Part shown: positions 28,479 to 36,794 of the stretch, one piece after another
How the letters are laid out: each line of letters starts with the position of its first letter
Position numbering within the stretch: position 1 is the first letter of the stretch
DNA from: UBA6059 sp965227155
Lineage (GTDB): Bacteria; Bacteroidota; Bacteroidia; Cytophagales; Cyclobacteriaceae
NCBI GenBank assembly: GCA_965227155.1
Contig: OZ245731.1
Coordinates: 372,001 to 436,000 of the forward strand
DNA: 64,000 nucleotides
Reading direction: 5' to 3'
Translations under genes and position numbers: made by a program
The notes under the pieces: model-generated
What the model was told of the DNA's origin: nothing
Seen by the model: only the letters and a program-made list of their open reading frames with translations
Databases searched by the model: none

Positions 28479-28713
28479 AGGTATAACCTTTTCATTTTAC
28501 TCATTTGGATATTGCTATATAAAGGATCTTATTAACTTATTGTATAAAGAATTTCAGCACCTGAAATTCTACTAGTTTCAAAAGGTTTTAGAAGAAGCCA
28601 TTGCTGATTTTTTAATTGAATTGGTAGTATTCGTCCGATTTGAGGGGGAATATTGTCGGGTTTCTAGATATGGAGACTGATACATTTACATCAGTTAAAA
28701 TATCGAGAAAGTT
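28479..28713. other. Intergenic region upstream of the collagen-like operon
   Basis: An AT-rich gap of 235 bp. TACATTTA (28681-28688) is a near match to TAnnTTTG about 26 nt before the ATG at 28714, but no -33 element is at the right spacing. A weak 5-bp hairpin (AAGGT-ATA-ACCTT) lies just after the TRIC stop. Neither is firm. Confidence 0.4.
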
Positions 28714-29283
28714 ATGCACCCTATTCACTCCAATTCAATTTATTTATCTGATTATTTTAAGTCTTTAATAGTTTCTAAAGCATGTATCCTAATACTATGC
28801 ATCACTAGCCTTTCTCTAACAGCTTTACATAGTTGTTTTTGTCAAACGATACAGAAAAATGTAATCAATGCGGGGGGTACTACTATTACAAAAAATGGAG
28901 TAGGTGCAATTGTTTTCAATCTCGGCGAACCTGCTATTGCAGAATACCAGATTGAAGACTTATCACTAGCTGAGGGCTTTCTGGGGTTTCCTATTAAACT
29001 GGTTACAGGTATTTCTGAGTTTAGCAACGAGAACTTGCAACTATCCTATTTCCCAAATCCCACTTCTGATCAACTAATAATAAAGCGTAGCATATCAGAT
29101 CAAAACCTGGAAATTAAGCTCTATGACCTAAACGGACGCCTTGGTAACATGTGGAACATGGCTTCTGGTGAAAGTTCTATATCCATTGGCCTAAATCAAT
29201 ATGCCAGCGGCACTTACATACTTCAAATTTTCGACAAAAGAGGTGAATTGATAAAATCAGGAAAAATAATACTCATACAATAA
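28714..29283 (+). CDS. Small secreted protein with T9SS type A sorting domain
   Basis: A 189-residue protein. A long polar N-region (about 15 residues) precedes a signal peptide ending near HSCFCQ. The body holds the Bacteroidota motif NAGGTTITKNGVGAIVFNLGEP...LAEGFLGFP, commonly found directly ahead of T9SS tails. It is followed by a type A sorting domain (about 110-189: SYFPNPTSDQLIIKRS, IKLYDLNGRLGN, YASGTYILQIFD, ending KIILIQ). There is little room for a functional domain besides the short N-terminal motif. First gene of a three-gene plus operon (4-nt gap to the next gene). Confidence 0.82.
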   Translation: MHPIHSNSIYLSDYFKSLIVSKACILILCITSLSLTALHSCFCQTIQKNVINAGGTTITKNGVGAIVFNLGEPAIAEYQIEDLSLAEGFLGFPIKLVTGISEFSNENLQLSYFPNPTSDQLIIKRSISDQNLEIKLYDLNGRLGNMWNMASGESSISIGLNQYASGTYILQIFDKRGELIKSGKIILIQ

Positions 29284-29287
29284 TAAA

Positions 29288-30031
29288 ATGACCAACATGA
29301 AAAATCTTTTTATTCTGGCCATGTTCCTTCTTTATGCCGGTAAGGTTCTAGGACAGGCACCAGACAAATTTAATTATCAGGCCCTCGCTGTTGATGCTCA
29401 AGGTGAGGTTATAGCAAATCAAAATATTGGAATATTTCTAGCTATAAAACAAGGTAGTGAAGATGGTGAGATTAGTTATTCAGAATCCTTTAGTATAACG
29501 ACTAACTCAGCCGGTATATTTAGCCTACAGGTTGGTAATGGAATTGTTGAAAGCGGAAATATAGCATCAATTGATTGGTCAAATGGCCCCTTTTTTCTAG
29601 AAGTTTCAATGGATGCAGATGGGGGTACAAATTATTCCTTACTTGGTAGTCAGCAGCTTTTTTCCGTGCCATTTGCTTTATACGCCAATCAGAGTGGAAA
29701 CATTCACAAGCCCTGTCCTCAAGGATTTGTAAGTATAAATGATAGTTATTGTATTGAAATCACAGAGCACAGCCCTCAGAATTGGTTTGAGGCTGCAATA
29801 ACTTGTGGCAATCTGAATGCGGAACTCTGTACCTGGAATCAATGGTACTACGCAGCTCATACCTCAGGTTCTGAAATCCCAAACCTTACCGATAACTGGG
29901 AATGGCTAAACGATGGTGGAGACGATAAAAGCAACAATGCAAAAGTTGTTGGTTTTCAGTCCATTGAAAATGATGACAGCTTCGATGTGTTTGAGGTTTC
30001 AAATGCTTTTAGATGCTGTTTCAAAAAATAA
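29288..30031 (+). CDS. Secreted adhesin-like protein with C-terminal lectin-like module
   Basis: A 247-residue exported protein. After the signal peptide (ending KVLGQ) comes the widespread Bacteroidota module that opens DKFNYQALAVDAQG, passes through ITTNSAGIFSLQVGNG and DWSNGPFFLEVSMDADGG, and closes VPFALYANQ; this is usually placed ahead of collagen-like or fibre-like segments. The last ~100 residues form a compact Cys/Trp module: CPQGFVSINDSYCIEI, NWFEAAITCGNL, CTWNQWYYA, NWEWLNDGGDD, EVSNAFRCCFKK. The same module ends the next gene. It looks C-type-lectin-like (WEW, paired Cys) but I cannot confirm the fold. ATG 29297 (MKNLF) is an alternative start. Confidence 0.8.
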   Translation: MTNMKNLFILAMFLLYAGKVLGQAPDKFNYQALAVDAQGEVIANQNIGIFLAIKQGSEDGEISYSESFSITTNSAGIFSLQVGNGIVESGNIASIDWSNGPFFLEVSMDADGGTNYSLLGSQQLFSVPFALYANQSGNIHKPCPQGFVSINDSYCIEITEHSPQNWFEAAITCGNLNAELCTWNQWYYAAHTSGSEIPNLTDNWEWLNDGGDDKSNNAKVVGFQSIENDDSFDVFEVSNAFRCCFKK

Positions 30032-30059
30032 TTGTGAAGTAAAAGCCTAATAATAAATT

Positions 30060-32762
30060 ATGAAAGTCAGGATATTCTTTAGTGCATTAATAGTGGTTAT
30101 GCTTATCAGCGTAGCAGTATCAGCACAGGTTGTATTAAACGGCACTTCTAACCCTACCGCTTCCGATGGTGTAGATGGAGACTTCTTTATCAATACCGCT
30201 TCAAATACCCTATTCGGACCTAAAGCAGCCGGTAGCTGGCCCACAGGAGTTGCGCTTGTGGGACCTTCTGGCCCTCCAGGACCACAGGGGCCTGCTGGAC
30301 CTGCTGGGCCTGCCGGACCTGCTGGGCCTGCCGGACCTGCTGGACCCGCCGGGGTTGCCGGACCCGCTGGACCGAAAGGTGACAAGGGTGATACCGGTGC
30401 GCCAGGACTTAACGGAGCGGACGGAAAAACAATACTTACTGCAACAACTAATCCTACCGCCTCCGATGGTGTAGATGGGGACTTCTTTATCAATACCGCT
30501 TCAAATACTCTATTCGGGCCTAAAGCAGCCGGTAGCTGGCACTCAGGAGTTGCGCTTGTGGGACCTTCTGGCCCTCCAGGACCACAGGGGCCTGCCGGAC
30601 CTGCTGGACCTGCCGGGGTTGCCGGACCCGCCGGACCGAAAGGTGACAAGGGTGATACCGGTGCGCCGGGAGCTAATGGAGCGGACGGAAAAACAATACT
30701 TACTGCAACAACTAACCCTACCGCTTCCGATGGTGTAGATGGAGACTTCTTTATCAATACCGCTTCAAATACTCTATTCGGACCTAAAGCAGCCGGTAGC
30801 TGGCCCTCAGGAGTTGCACTTGTGGGACCTTCTGGCCCTCCAGGACCACAGGGGCCTGCCGGACCCGCCGGTGTTGCCGGACCCGCTGGACCGAAAGGTG
30901 ACAAGGGTGATACAGGTGCGCCGGGAGCTAATGGAGCGGACGGAAAAACAATACTTACTGCAACAACTAATCCTACCGCTTCCGATGGTGTAGATGGGGA
31001 CTTCTTTATCAATACCGCTTCAAATACCCTTTTTGGGCCTAAAGCAGCCGGTAGTTGGCCCTCAGGAGTTGCACTTGTAGGACCTTCTGGCCCTCCAGGA
31101 CCACAGGGGCCTGCTGGGCCTGCCGGTGTTGCCGGACCCGCTGGACCGAAGGGTGACAAGGGTGATACCGGTGCGCCAGGAGCTAACGGAGCGGACGGAA
31201 AAACTATACTTACTGCAACAACTAACCCTACCGCTTCCGATGGTGTAGATGGGGACTTCTTTATCAATACCGCTTCAAATACTCTATTCGGACCTAAAGC
31301 AGCCGGTAGCTGGCCCTCAGGAGTTGCACTTATAGGACCTGCTGGGCCTGCTGGGCCTGCCGGACCTGCTGGACCTGCCGGTGTTGCCGGACCCGCTGGA
31401 CCGAAAGGTGACAAGGGTGATACCGGTGCGCCGGGAGCTAATGGAGCGGACGGAAAAACAATACTTACTGCAACAACTAACCCTACCGCTTCTGATGGTG
31501 TAGATGGGGACTTCTTTATCAATACCGCTTCAAATACCCTTTTCGGACCTAAAGCAGCCGGTAGCTGGCCCTCAGGAGTTGCCCTTGTGGGACCTTCTGG
31601 GCCTGCCGGACCTGCTGGACCCGCCGGTGTTGCCGGACCCGCTGGACCGAAAGGTGACAAGGGTGATACCGGTGCGCCGGGAGTTAACGGTGCGGACGGA
31701 AAAACAATACTTACTGCAACAACTAACCCTATCGCTTCCGATGGTGTAGATGGGGACTTCTTTATCAATACTGCTTCAAATACCCTATTCGGGCCTAAAG
31801 CAGCCGGTAGCTGGCCCACAGGAGTTGCCCTTGTGGGACCTGCCGGGCCAACTGGACCTCAGGGACCTGCTGGACCCGCCGGTGTTGCCGGACCCGCTGG
31901 ACCGAAGGGTGACAAGGGTGATACCGGTGCGCCGGGAGTTAACGGAGCGGACGGAAAAACTATAATTACTGCAACAACTAATCCTACCGCTTCCGATGGT
32001 GTAGATGGGGACTTCTTTATCAATACCACTTCAAATACTCTATTCGGACCTAAAGCAGCCGGTAACTGGCCATCTGGAGTTGCGCTTATAGGACCTGCCG
32101 GGCCAACTGGTCCTCAGGGACCACAGGGAGAAAATGGAAATACTATATTGAGCGGGGAAATGGACCCATCTGTAACATTAGGTAGTCAAGGTGATTTTTA
32201 TATTAACACCAATACACTTACTCTTTTTGGTCCCAAACGATTTAGTTGGCCAGAGGGTATATCACTAAAGGGTGATAATGGCTCAGATGGTATGAATGGA
32301 AATACTATATTATCGGGAAGTACAGAACCAACTGAATCATTAGGTAATGTAGGTGACTATTATTTTTCTATAGACAGTAAAATCTTTTATGGACCTAAAT
32401 CTGAAACGGGATGGCCAGAAGGTTTTTCACTAACTTCACCTATAAATTCATGCCCTGAAGGGTTTGCCTCTGTTAATAACAAGTACTGTATACAAATTGA
32501 TGAAAACCCTTCAATGCCTTGGTTTGAAGCCGTAACGGCTTGTACTAAAATGGACGCAATGCTACCAACATGGGCTGAGTGGTATGGAGCAGCTTCCACA
32601 GTTCCTACTTTAACAAATATCGATAATAACTGGGAGTGGCTAAGTGATGGTGGTGATGATGATAGTGATTACGTAAAAGTATCAGGCTCCGGCGATATAA
32701 AAGCCCATTCCAGTAAACCTCTAGAAGTTTCAAACAATTTTAGATGTATTTTTAGAAAATAA
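30060..32762 (+). CDS. Collagen-like repeat protein with C-terminal lectin-like module
   Basis: A 900-residue exported protein (signal peptide to about residue 22, ending VSAQ). Eight near-identical units each contain a ~40-residue globular segment (NPTASDGVDGDFFINTASN, then LFGPKAAGSWPSGVAL) and a Gly-X-Y collagen tract of 13-28 triplets with the typical GPKGDKGDTGAPGANGADGK. Two divergent units follow (DPSVTLGSQGDFYIN; EPTESLGNVGDYYFS). The last ~100 residues repeat the Cys/Trp module of the preceding gene (CPEGFASVNNKYCIQI ... NWEWLSDGGDDDSD ... EVSNNFRCIFRK). Collagen tracts should trimerise, displaying three copies of the terminal module at the tip of a fibre. No T9SS tail is present. 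It is 28 nt after the previous gene and ends before a strong terminator. Confidence 0.88.
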   Translation: MKVRIFFSALIVVMLISVAVSAQVVLNGTSNPTASDGVDGDFFINTASNTLFGPKAAGSWPTGVALVGPSGPPGPQGPAGPAGPAGPAGPAGPAGPAGVAGPAGPKGDKGDTGAPGLNGADGKTILTATTNPTASDGVDGDFFINTASNTLFGPKAAGSWHSGVALVGPSGPPGPQGPAGPAGPAGVAGPAGPKGDKGDTGAPGANGADGKTILTATTNPTASDGVDGDFFINTASNTLFGPKAAGSWPSGVALVGPSGPPGPQGPAGPAGVAGPAGPKGDKGDTGAPGANGADGKTILTATTNPTASDGVDGDFFINTASNTLFGPKAAGSWPSGVALVGPSGPPGPQGPAGPAGVAGPAGPKGDKGDTGAPGANGADGKTILTATTNPTASDGVDGDFFINTASNTLFGPKAAGSWPSGVALIGPAGPAGPAGPAGPAGVAGPAGPKGDKGDTGAPGANGADGKTILTATTNPTASDGVDGDFFINTASNTLFGPKAAGSWPSGVALVGPSGPAGPAGPAGVAGPAGPKGDKGDTGAPGVNGADGKTILTATTNPIASDGVDGDFFINTASNTLFGPKAAGSWPTGVALVGPAGPTGPQGPAGPAGVAGPAGPKGDKGDTGAPGVNGADGKTIITATTNPTASDGVDGDFFINTTSNTLFGPKAAGNWPSGVALIGPAGPTGPQGPQGENGNTILSGEMDPSVTLGSQGDFYINTNTLTLFGPKRFSWPEGISLKGDNGSDGMNGNTILSGSTEPTESLGNVGDYYFSIDSKIFYGPKSETGWPEGFSLTSPINSCPEGFASVNNKYCIQIDENPSMPWFEAVTACTKMDAMLPTWAEWYGAASTVPTLTNIDNNWEWLSDGGDDDSDYVKVSGSGDIKAHSSKPLEVSNNFRCIFRK
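30150..32162 (+). repeat. Eight in-frame tandem DNA repeats (246-300 bp) in the collagen-like gene
   Basis: Unit starts, taken at the NPxASD codons, are 30150, 30450, 30714, 30969, 31224, 31479, 31725 and 31980. Spacings are 300, 264, 255, 255, 255 and 246, then 255. All differ from 255 by multiples of 9 nt, that is, whole Gly-X-Y triplets. Unit sequences are nearly identical even at silent positions, indicating recent slippage or recombination. The high GC of this tract stands out from its AT-rich flanks. Confidence 0.92.
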
Positions 32763-32781
32763 ATAAACATACTTTGATGTT

Positions 32782-32820
32782 GTAGCCAGGATATTCACCT
32801 ATCCTGGCTGCTTTTTATTT
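32782..32820 (+). terminator. Strong intrinsic terminator after the collagen-like operon
   Basis: AGCCAGGATA (32784-32793) pairs perfectly with TATCCTGGCT (32800-32809) around a TTCACC loop. The stem extends two more pairs outward (32782-32783 with 32810-32811, one G-U), followed by TTTTTATTT. The T run overlaps the stop codon of the convergent regulator gene (32815-32817). Confidence 0.9.
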
Positions 32821-35800
32821 CAATAATTCAGAAGGTTGTGATCCAAAACGATCTGCAAAATGTCTGGAAAAATTCTGGGGGTCATTATAACCCATTGCGT
32901 ATGCTACTTCAGCTACTGTTGAGACTTTTCGAGCTACTAGCCTATTTCTCGCCTCATGCAATTTGATTTCCTTGATGAAGTCCCTGGGCGAAAGTCCCGA
33001 AATAGATTTGATTTTGCGCTGTAGCTGACGTTCGCTTAAGGCACACTGATCAGCCAAGAAACTAACCGTCAGAATAGAGCTGTTGAGATTAGTTAAAACT
33101 AACTGCTTGAGCCGTTCTATAAACTGCTGATCTGCAGAAAGGTCATGTAGGGTTTTTGATACTTCTGGCTTTTGCATCCGGTTTTTCAGGATATTCTTGA
33201 TCCTGACAAGTAACTCAGCAACATTGAACGGCTTGGTAATATAGTCATCAACACCGATGGTCAGTGCTGTTAATTTATCTTCATCTGCAGAGCGGGCAGT
33301 TAGCATCACAATAGAATTGCGCGAGAGAAGCTCATCATTTTTGATGCGTTGTAAAAGCTCCAGTCCATCCATTTGAGGCATCATCATGTCGGAGATTACG
33401 ATATCCACATTGTTTGATTGCAAAAACGAAAGTGCTTCCTTGCCATCAGGAAATGCAATTACATTAAACCATGGGGAAAGAACCTCTTTTAAAAAACCAC
33501 GCATCTCCGGGTGGTCTTCTGCTATAACTAATACTGGCCTTTCTATTTGAAAATGGACTATGTATTCCTGAATTACTTTTTCTATTTCTTTTACCTGATA
33601 ATGGTCTACTTCTCCAATACTACCGATTGAAGTAGTTGAAGTGCTAGCCTTTTCCGGGTTAAAATTGAATTCAAACCGGCTTCCATGTCCCAATGCACTG
33701 GTTACCTGAATCGAACCTCCCATCAGATGTGCCAATTCTTGAGAAAGCGCCAAACCGATGCCTGTTCCTCCACTTGCCTGGCCCATCGGCTGTGCAGCCT
33801 GATAAAAACGATCAAATATGTGCGGTAAGTCATCCTTGGGAATTCCATCTCCGGTATCCTCTACTGTAATGGTCAATTTATCTCCATCATCAGAAGCTGC
33901 GGTGATAGTAATTCGGTCATTCTCCTTTGAGAATTTCAAGGCATTACTCAAGAGATTATCGATAATCTTGGTTACCTTATTTTGGTCAATCAATCGCTGG
34001 GCTTCAGTCTCGGTAAGCTGATAATTCAGCACTAAATGGATACCTAATTCATTGGCTCTAGCTTTATACCTTAATACGATTTCTTCTAATAATACCCTTA
34101 AATCAACAGGATTCAAATGAATGGGCATCTTACCAGCTTCCAACCTGGCCAGATCCAATATTTCTTCTACCAGGGCTTCTAAACGATCTCCATTGATGGC
34201 AGCTACTTCTAATTTTTGGAGCACCTCATCTGGCAAATTTTCAGAATTAATGACCTGCTCTATGGGTGCCTTTATCAGCGTGATTGGTGTCCTAAGTTCA
34301 TGAGAGATATTGGCAAAGAAATGGGATTTAGCGCGATCAAGTTTTTGAAGCTCCCTGGTCTGATGCTCAATGATTTTTTTGTCAGCTATGGCAGCGTCTT
34401 TTTGCCGCGTGATTTCTGCTGTTCGCTGCTGAATGACGGATTCCAATCTCACATTTTCAAGCTTAAGTTTTCGATTATACAGCTGCACAATCAGGGCTAT
34501 TATGCCTATTAGTATTATCGAATAAAGCAGGTAGGCCCATGGCGTCAGGTACCACGGTGCAATTATTGTGAATTTAAACTCATCTACTTCTCCCAGCTTA
34601 CCATAGATGTTTTTGGACCGCACCTGAAAGATGTAGTCCCCATGAGGCAGGTTCGTATACTCCTTTTCCCTAGTTTCTGACCATTCTGACCATTGGTCAT
34701 CAAAACCGATCAGCTTATATTGGAACCTGGTGGCATTGGGTTCGTCATAAAAAATAGCAGTGTATTCCAGTCGGATAGCGTTAAAATCATAGTTGAGCAG
34801 GGGTTGATAGTCCTGATTGCCTCCGTATATCAGTGAATCATAAGGTTTGGTCGTATGTACAGATCTGATTACAGTTTTGAAATTACCGACAGGCGTAGCT
34901 GAATACGTTGGGTTAAAATGAACCAGACCCTTTGAGCCTAATATCATGACATGATTACTATCGGGAGACCATACATATTCAGATTCGTAATTTTCAATTT
35001 TTTTGAATACAGAGCTTTCTAATACATAATGGCCTTTTTCAGCTTTTCTTAAAAAGCCCTTCCCCAGGCTATCCGCTACAAACATGATACCCTCTCCGGG
35101 CACCTCAACAAACCGAAAGGCATGATCAGGACCAATCAATGGCCAAAAAGTTTCATCTCTTTTGAAACGATCTATTTCAAGATCATAAGTATAAATCCCC
35201 TGCCTGGTCAAAAACTTAAGACCACTTGAGTGCCGATATACTCTATTGCCCAAAGTATCAGGCAAACCATCTTCCAGTCCGTAGCTTTTCAGCCAAACGA
35301 CAGAGTCCTTGGCTTCATTAACCTTAAACCTAAATACACCTGACCCTGAATCAGTCATCCATATACTGCCATCACTTTCCTCTTCCATGAAATCATTAAA
35401 ATTATTGATGCCCTTAAGCAGTCCGGTGTATTGCCATTGGCCATATACCTTCTTAAATACATGAAAATTACCTGCTGTTGAGCCTCCAATGAGAAAACTT
35501 TCATCTGAGGAATGTAGTACTGACCAAATCGTTTCACCTGAATAAATGGATTCTACCCGATCATCAAACACCTGCAAAAGGCCATTTTTTGTGCCCAATA
35601 AAAGATCCTCGTCACGATCAATAAAAACCCATGCTGAATAATTCAGCAGATCATATTGCTCAAATGAAATATTATTATCAATTGCTAGACCATCTACTTT
35701 TTCTGAAAAGAGACCTGAATAACCGCTGATATACCATCTGTCTTGATGATCAAAAGCATGTATCATAGAACCCACAAGACCATGTCTTTTGTCGATCAGG

Positions 35801-36789
35801 GTAAATGGAGCATTGATGTGTATTAATAGAATTCCGTTGTTGGTAGCAGCCCACAGATTCTTATCTCTGTCGATAAAAATAGATCTAATGGCGTTTGAAG
35901 GAAGACCATCAACATTATCATACTGTTGGATTAGCTGCCCTGAAATGTCAAATACCAATATTCCATCTTTGGCTGTTGCAGTGATGATGTATTTCTCATC
36001 AATAATTTGTGTTTGCACAAAACTGATATCACTGGGTAATTCCGGCATTCGCCAAACTGAAGGTGAGGGCTCCCTTTGATTCCAGATGTAAAATCCTTTT
36101 GATGTAGTCAAAAGATAGATCTCCTTGTCCAGCTTATCCATATCAAGCACACTTGATGCTATGGCCTCACCACTCAAAACCAGCTTTGAAGCAGAGCCGT
36201 CATAAGCCCTTAGCCCATCACCAGACTTCCAAACATAAATTGAAGAGTCCTCTTCTATCAAATCCAAATATCCATTTGCATTATGCTCGATGGTAAACTC
36301 ATCCTTAGTGATATTGTAGATAAACAGGTCGTAACTAGACTGAAAATAAACATACCCATCAGCGCATTTTGCAGTAAATAAGGCCTTAAAGTTTTGATCC
36401 TTTTCCGGCAATCTATTTTTGATTGAAACAAAGCCCAGCAAACCCTGATCGTTAGGTTCAAGGTAACCAACTTCGCCTGTCATACCCACATAAATGCGAC
36501 CATCGCACATACACAGGGACCGCACTGTGTTCCCATTAGGATTATTGATTTTTCGCCATGTATAACCATCAAATATGAGTAGCCCTGATGTGTTGGCAAA
36601 ATACATTAAGCCATCTCCATCCTGAATGATATCCCAATTTTGGCTGTGTGCACCATATTGCTCAGGTGGATAAATATCAATAAAAGGAGTACCTATTTCT
36701 GTGATTTGAATGGGATTTGACTGTCCTACGCAATTGATATTTAACCAAAAGCAATAAATCAACAGGCTTCCGAAAAATGTTCTTAACAT
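32815..36789 (-). CDS. Hybrid two-component system regulator (one-protein sensor, kinase and AraC regulator)
   Basis: A 1324-residue HTCS protein. Domains in order: signal peptide/anchor (about 1-22), a periplasmic Reg_prop two-propeller region (to about 690), Y_Y_Y domain (RFQYKLIGFDDQWSEWSE), TM helix about 750-772, HisKA with phospho-acceptor His in FFANISHELRTP (about 833), HATPase_c (DNLLSNALKFS, DTGDGIP, GGTGIGLALS), a receiver with Asp in VISDMMMPQMDG (about 1083-1196), and an AraC-type HTH (about 1223-1323). Such proteins bind a periplasmic ligand, usually a glycan breakdown product, and activate nearby genes. No SusC/SusD pair is in the window. The frame opens through TTG at 36798, but ATG 36789 starts the signal sequence. 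It follows the paralogue by 5 nt. Confidence 0.95.
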   Translation of the reverse strand: MLRTFFGSLLIYCFWLNINCVGQSNPIQITEIGTPFIDIYPPEQYGAHSQNWDIIQDGDGLMYFANTSGLLIFDGYTWRKINNPNGNTVRSLCMCDGRIYVGMTGEVGYLEPNDQGLLGFVSIKNRLPEKDQNFKALFTAKCADGYVYFQSSYDLFIYNITKDEFTIEHNANGYLDLIEEDSSIYVWKSGDGLRAYDGSASKLVLSGEAIASSVLDMDKLDKEIYLLTTSKGFYIWNQREPSPSVWRMPELPSDISFVQTQIIDEKYIITATAKDGILVFDISGQLIQQYDNVDGLPSNAIRSIFIDRDKNLWAATNNGILLIHINAPFTLIDKRHGLVGSMIHAFDHQDRWYISGYSGLFSEKVDGLAIDNNISFEQYDLLNYSAWVFIDRDEDLLLGTKNGLLQVFDDRVESIYSGETIWSVLHSSDESFLIGGSTAGNFHVFKKVYGQWQYTGLLKGINNFNDFMEEESDGSIWMTDSGSGVFRFKVNEAKDSVVWLKSYGLEDGLPDTLGNRVYRHSSGLKFLTRQGIYTYDLEIDRFKRDETFWPLIGPDHAFRFVEVPGEGIMFVADSLGKGFLRKAEKGHYVLESSVFKKIENYESEYVWSPDSNHVMILGSKGLVHFNPTYSATPVGNFKTVIRSVHTTKPYDSLIYGGNQDYQPLLNYDFNAIRLEYTAIFYDEPNATRFQYKLIGFDDQWSEWSETREKEYTNLPHGDYIFQVRSKNIYGKLGEVDEFKFTIIAPWYLTPWAYLLYSIILIGIIALIVQLYNRKLKLENVRLESVIQQRTAEITRQKDAAIADKKIIEHQTRELQKLDRAKSHFFANISHELRTPITLIKAPIEQVINSENLPDEVLQKLEVAAINGDRLEALVEEILDLARLEAGKMPIHLNPVDLRVLLEEIVLRYKARANELGIHLVLNYQLTETEAQRLIDQNKVTKIIDNLLSNALKFSKENDRITITAASDDGDKLTITVEDTGDGIPKDDLPHIFDRFYQAAQPMGQASGGTGIGLALSQELAHLMGGSIQVTSALGHGSRFEFNFNPEKASTSTTSIGSIGEVDHYQVKEIEKVIQEYIVHFQIERPVLVIAEDHPEMRGFLKEVLSPWFNVIAFPDGKEALSFLQSNNVDIVISDMMMPQMDGLELLQRIKNDELLSRNSIVMLTARSADEDKLTALTIGVDDYITKPFNVAELLVRIKNILKNRMQKPEVSKTLHDLSADQQFIERLKQLVLTNLNSSILTVSFLADQCALSERQLQRKIKSISGLSPRDFIKEIKLHEARNRLVARKVSTVAEVAYAMGYNDPQNFSRHFADRFGSQPSELLK

Positions 36790-36794
36790 AAATA

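Noticed and set aside
28479..28500. AAGGT-ATA-ACCTT hairpin after the TRIC gene as a terminator
   Set aside because: Short AT-rich stem and a broken T run; too weak to call.
30047..31819. A 590-codon open frame on the minus strand, Pro/Ala/Gly-rich and repetitive
   Set aside because: It is the exact antisense of the collagen-like repeats; GC-rich repeated codons leave the opposite frame free of stops. It has no signal peptide or sensible start, and its end has no relation to a promoter or operon.
30150..32162. Regular direct repeats that could be mistaken for a CRISPR array
   Set aside because: Units are 246-300 bp, contiguous, in frame and translated as collagen-like protein; there are no short palindromic repeats or unique spacers and no cas genes.
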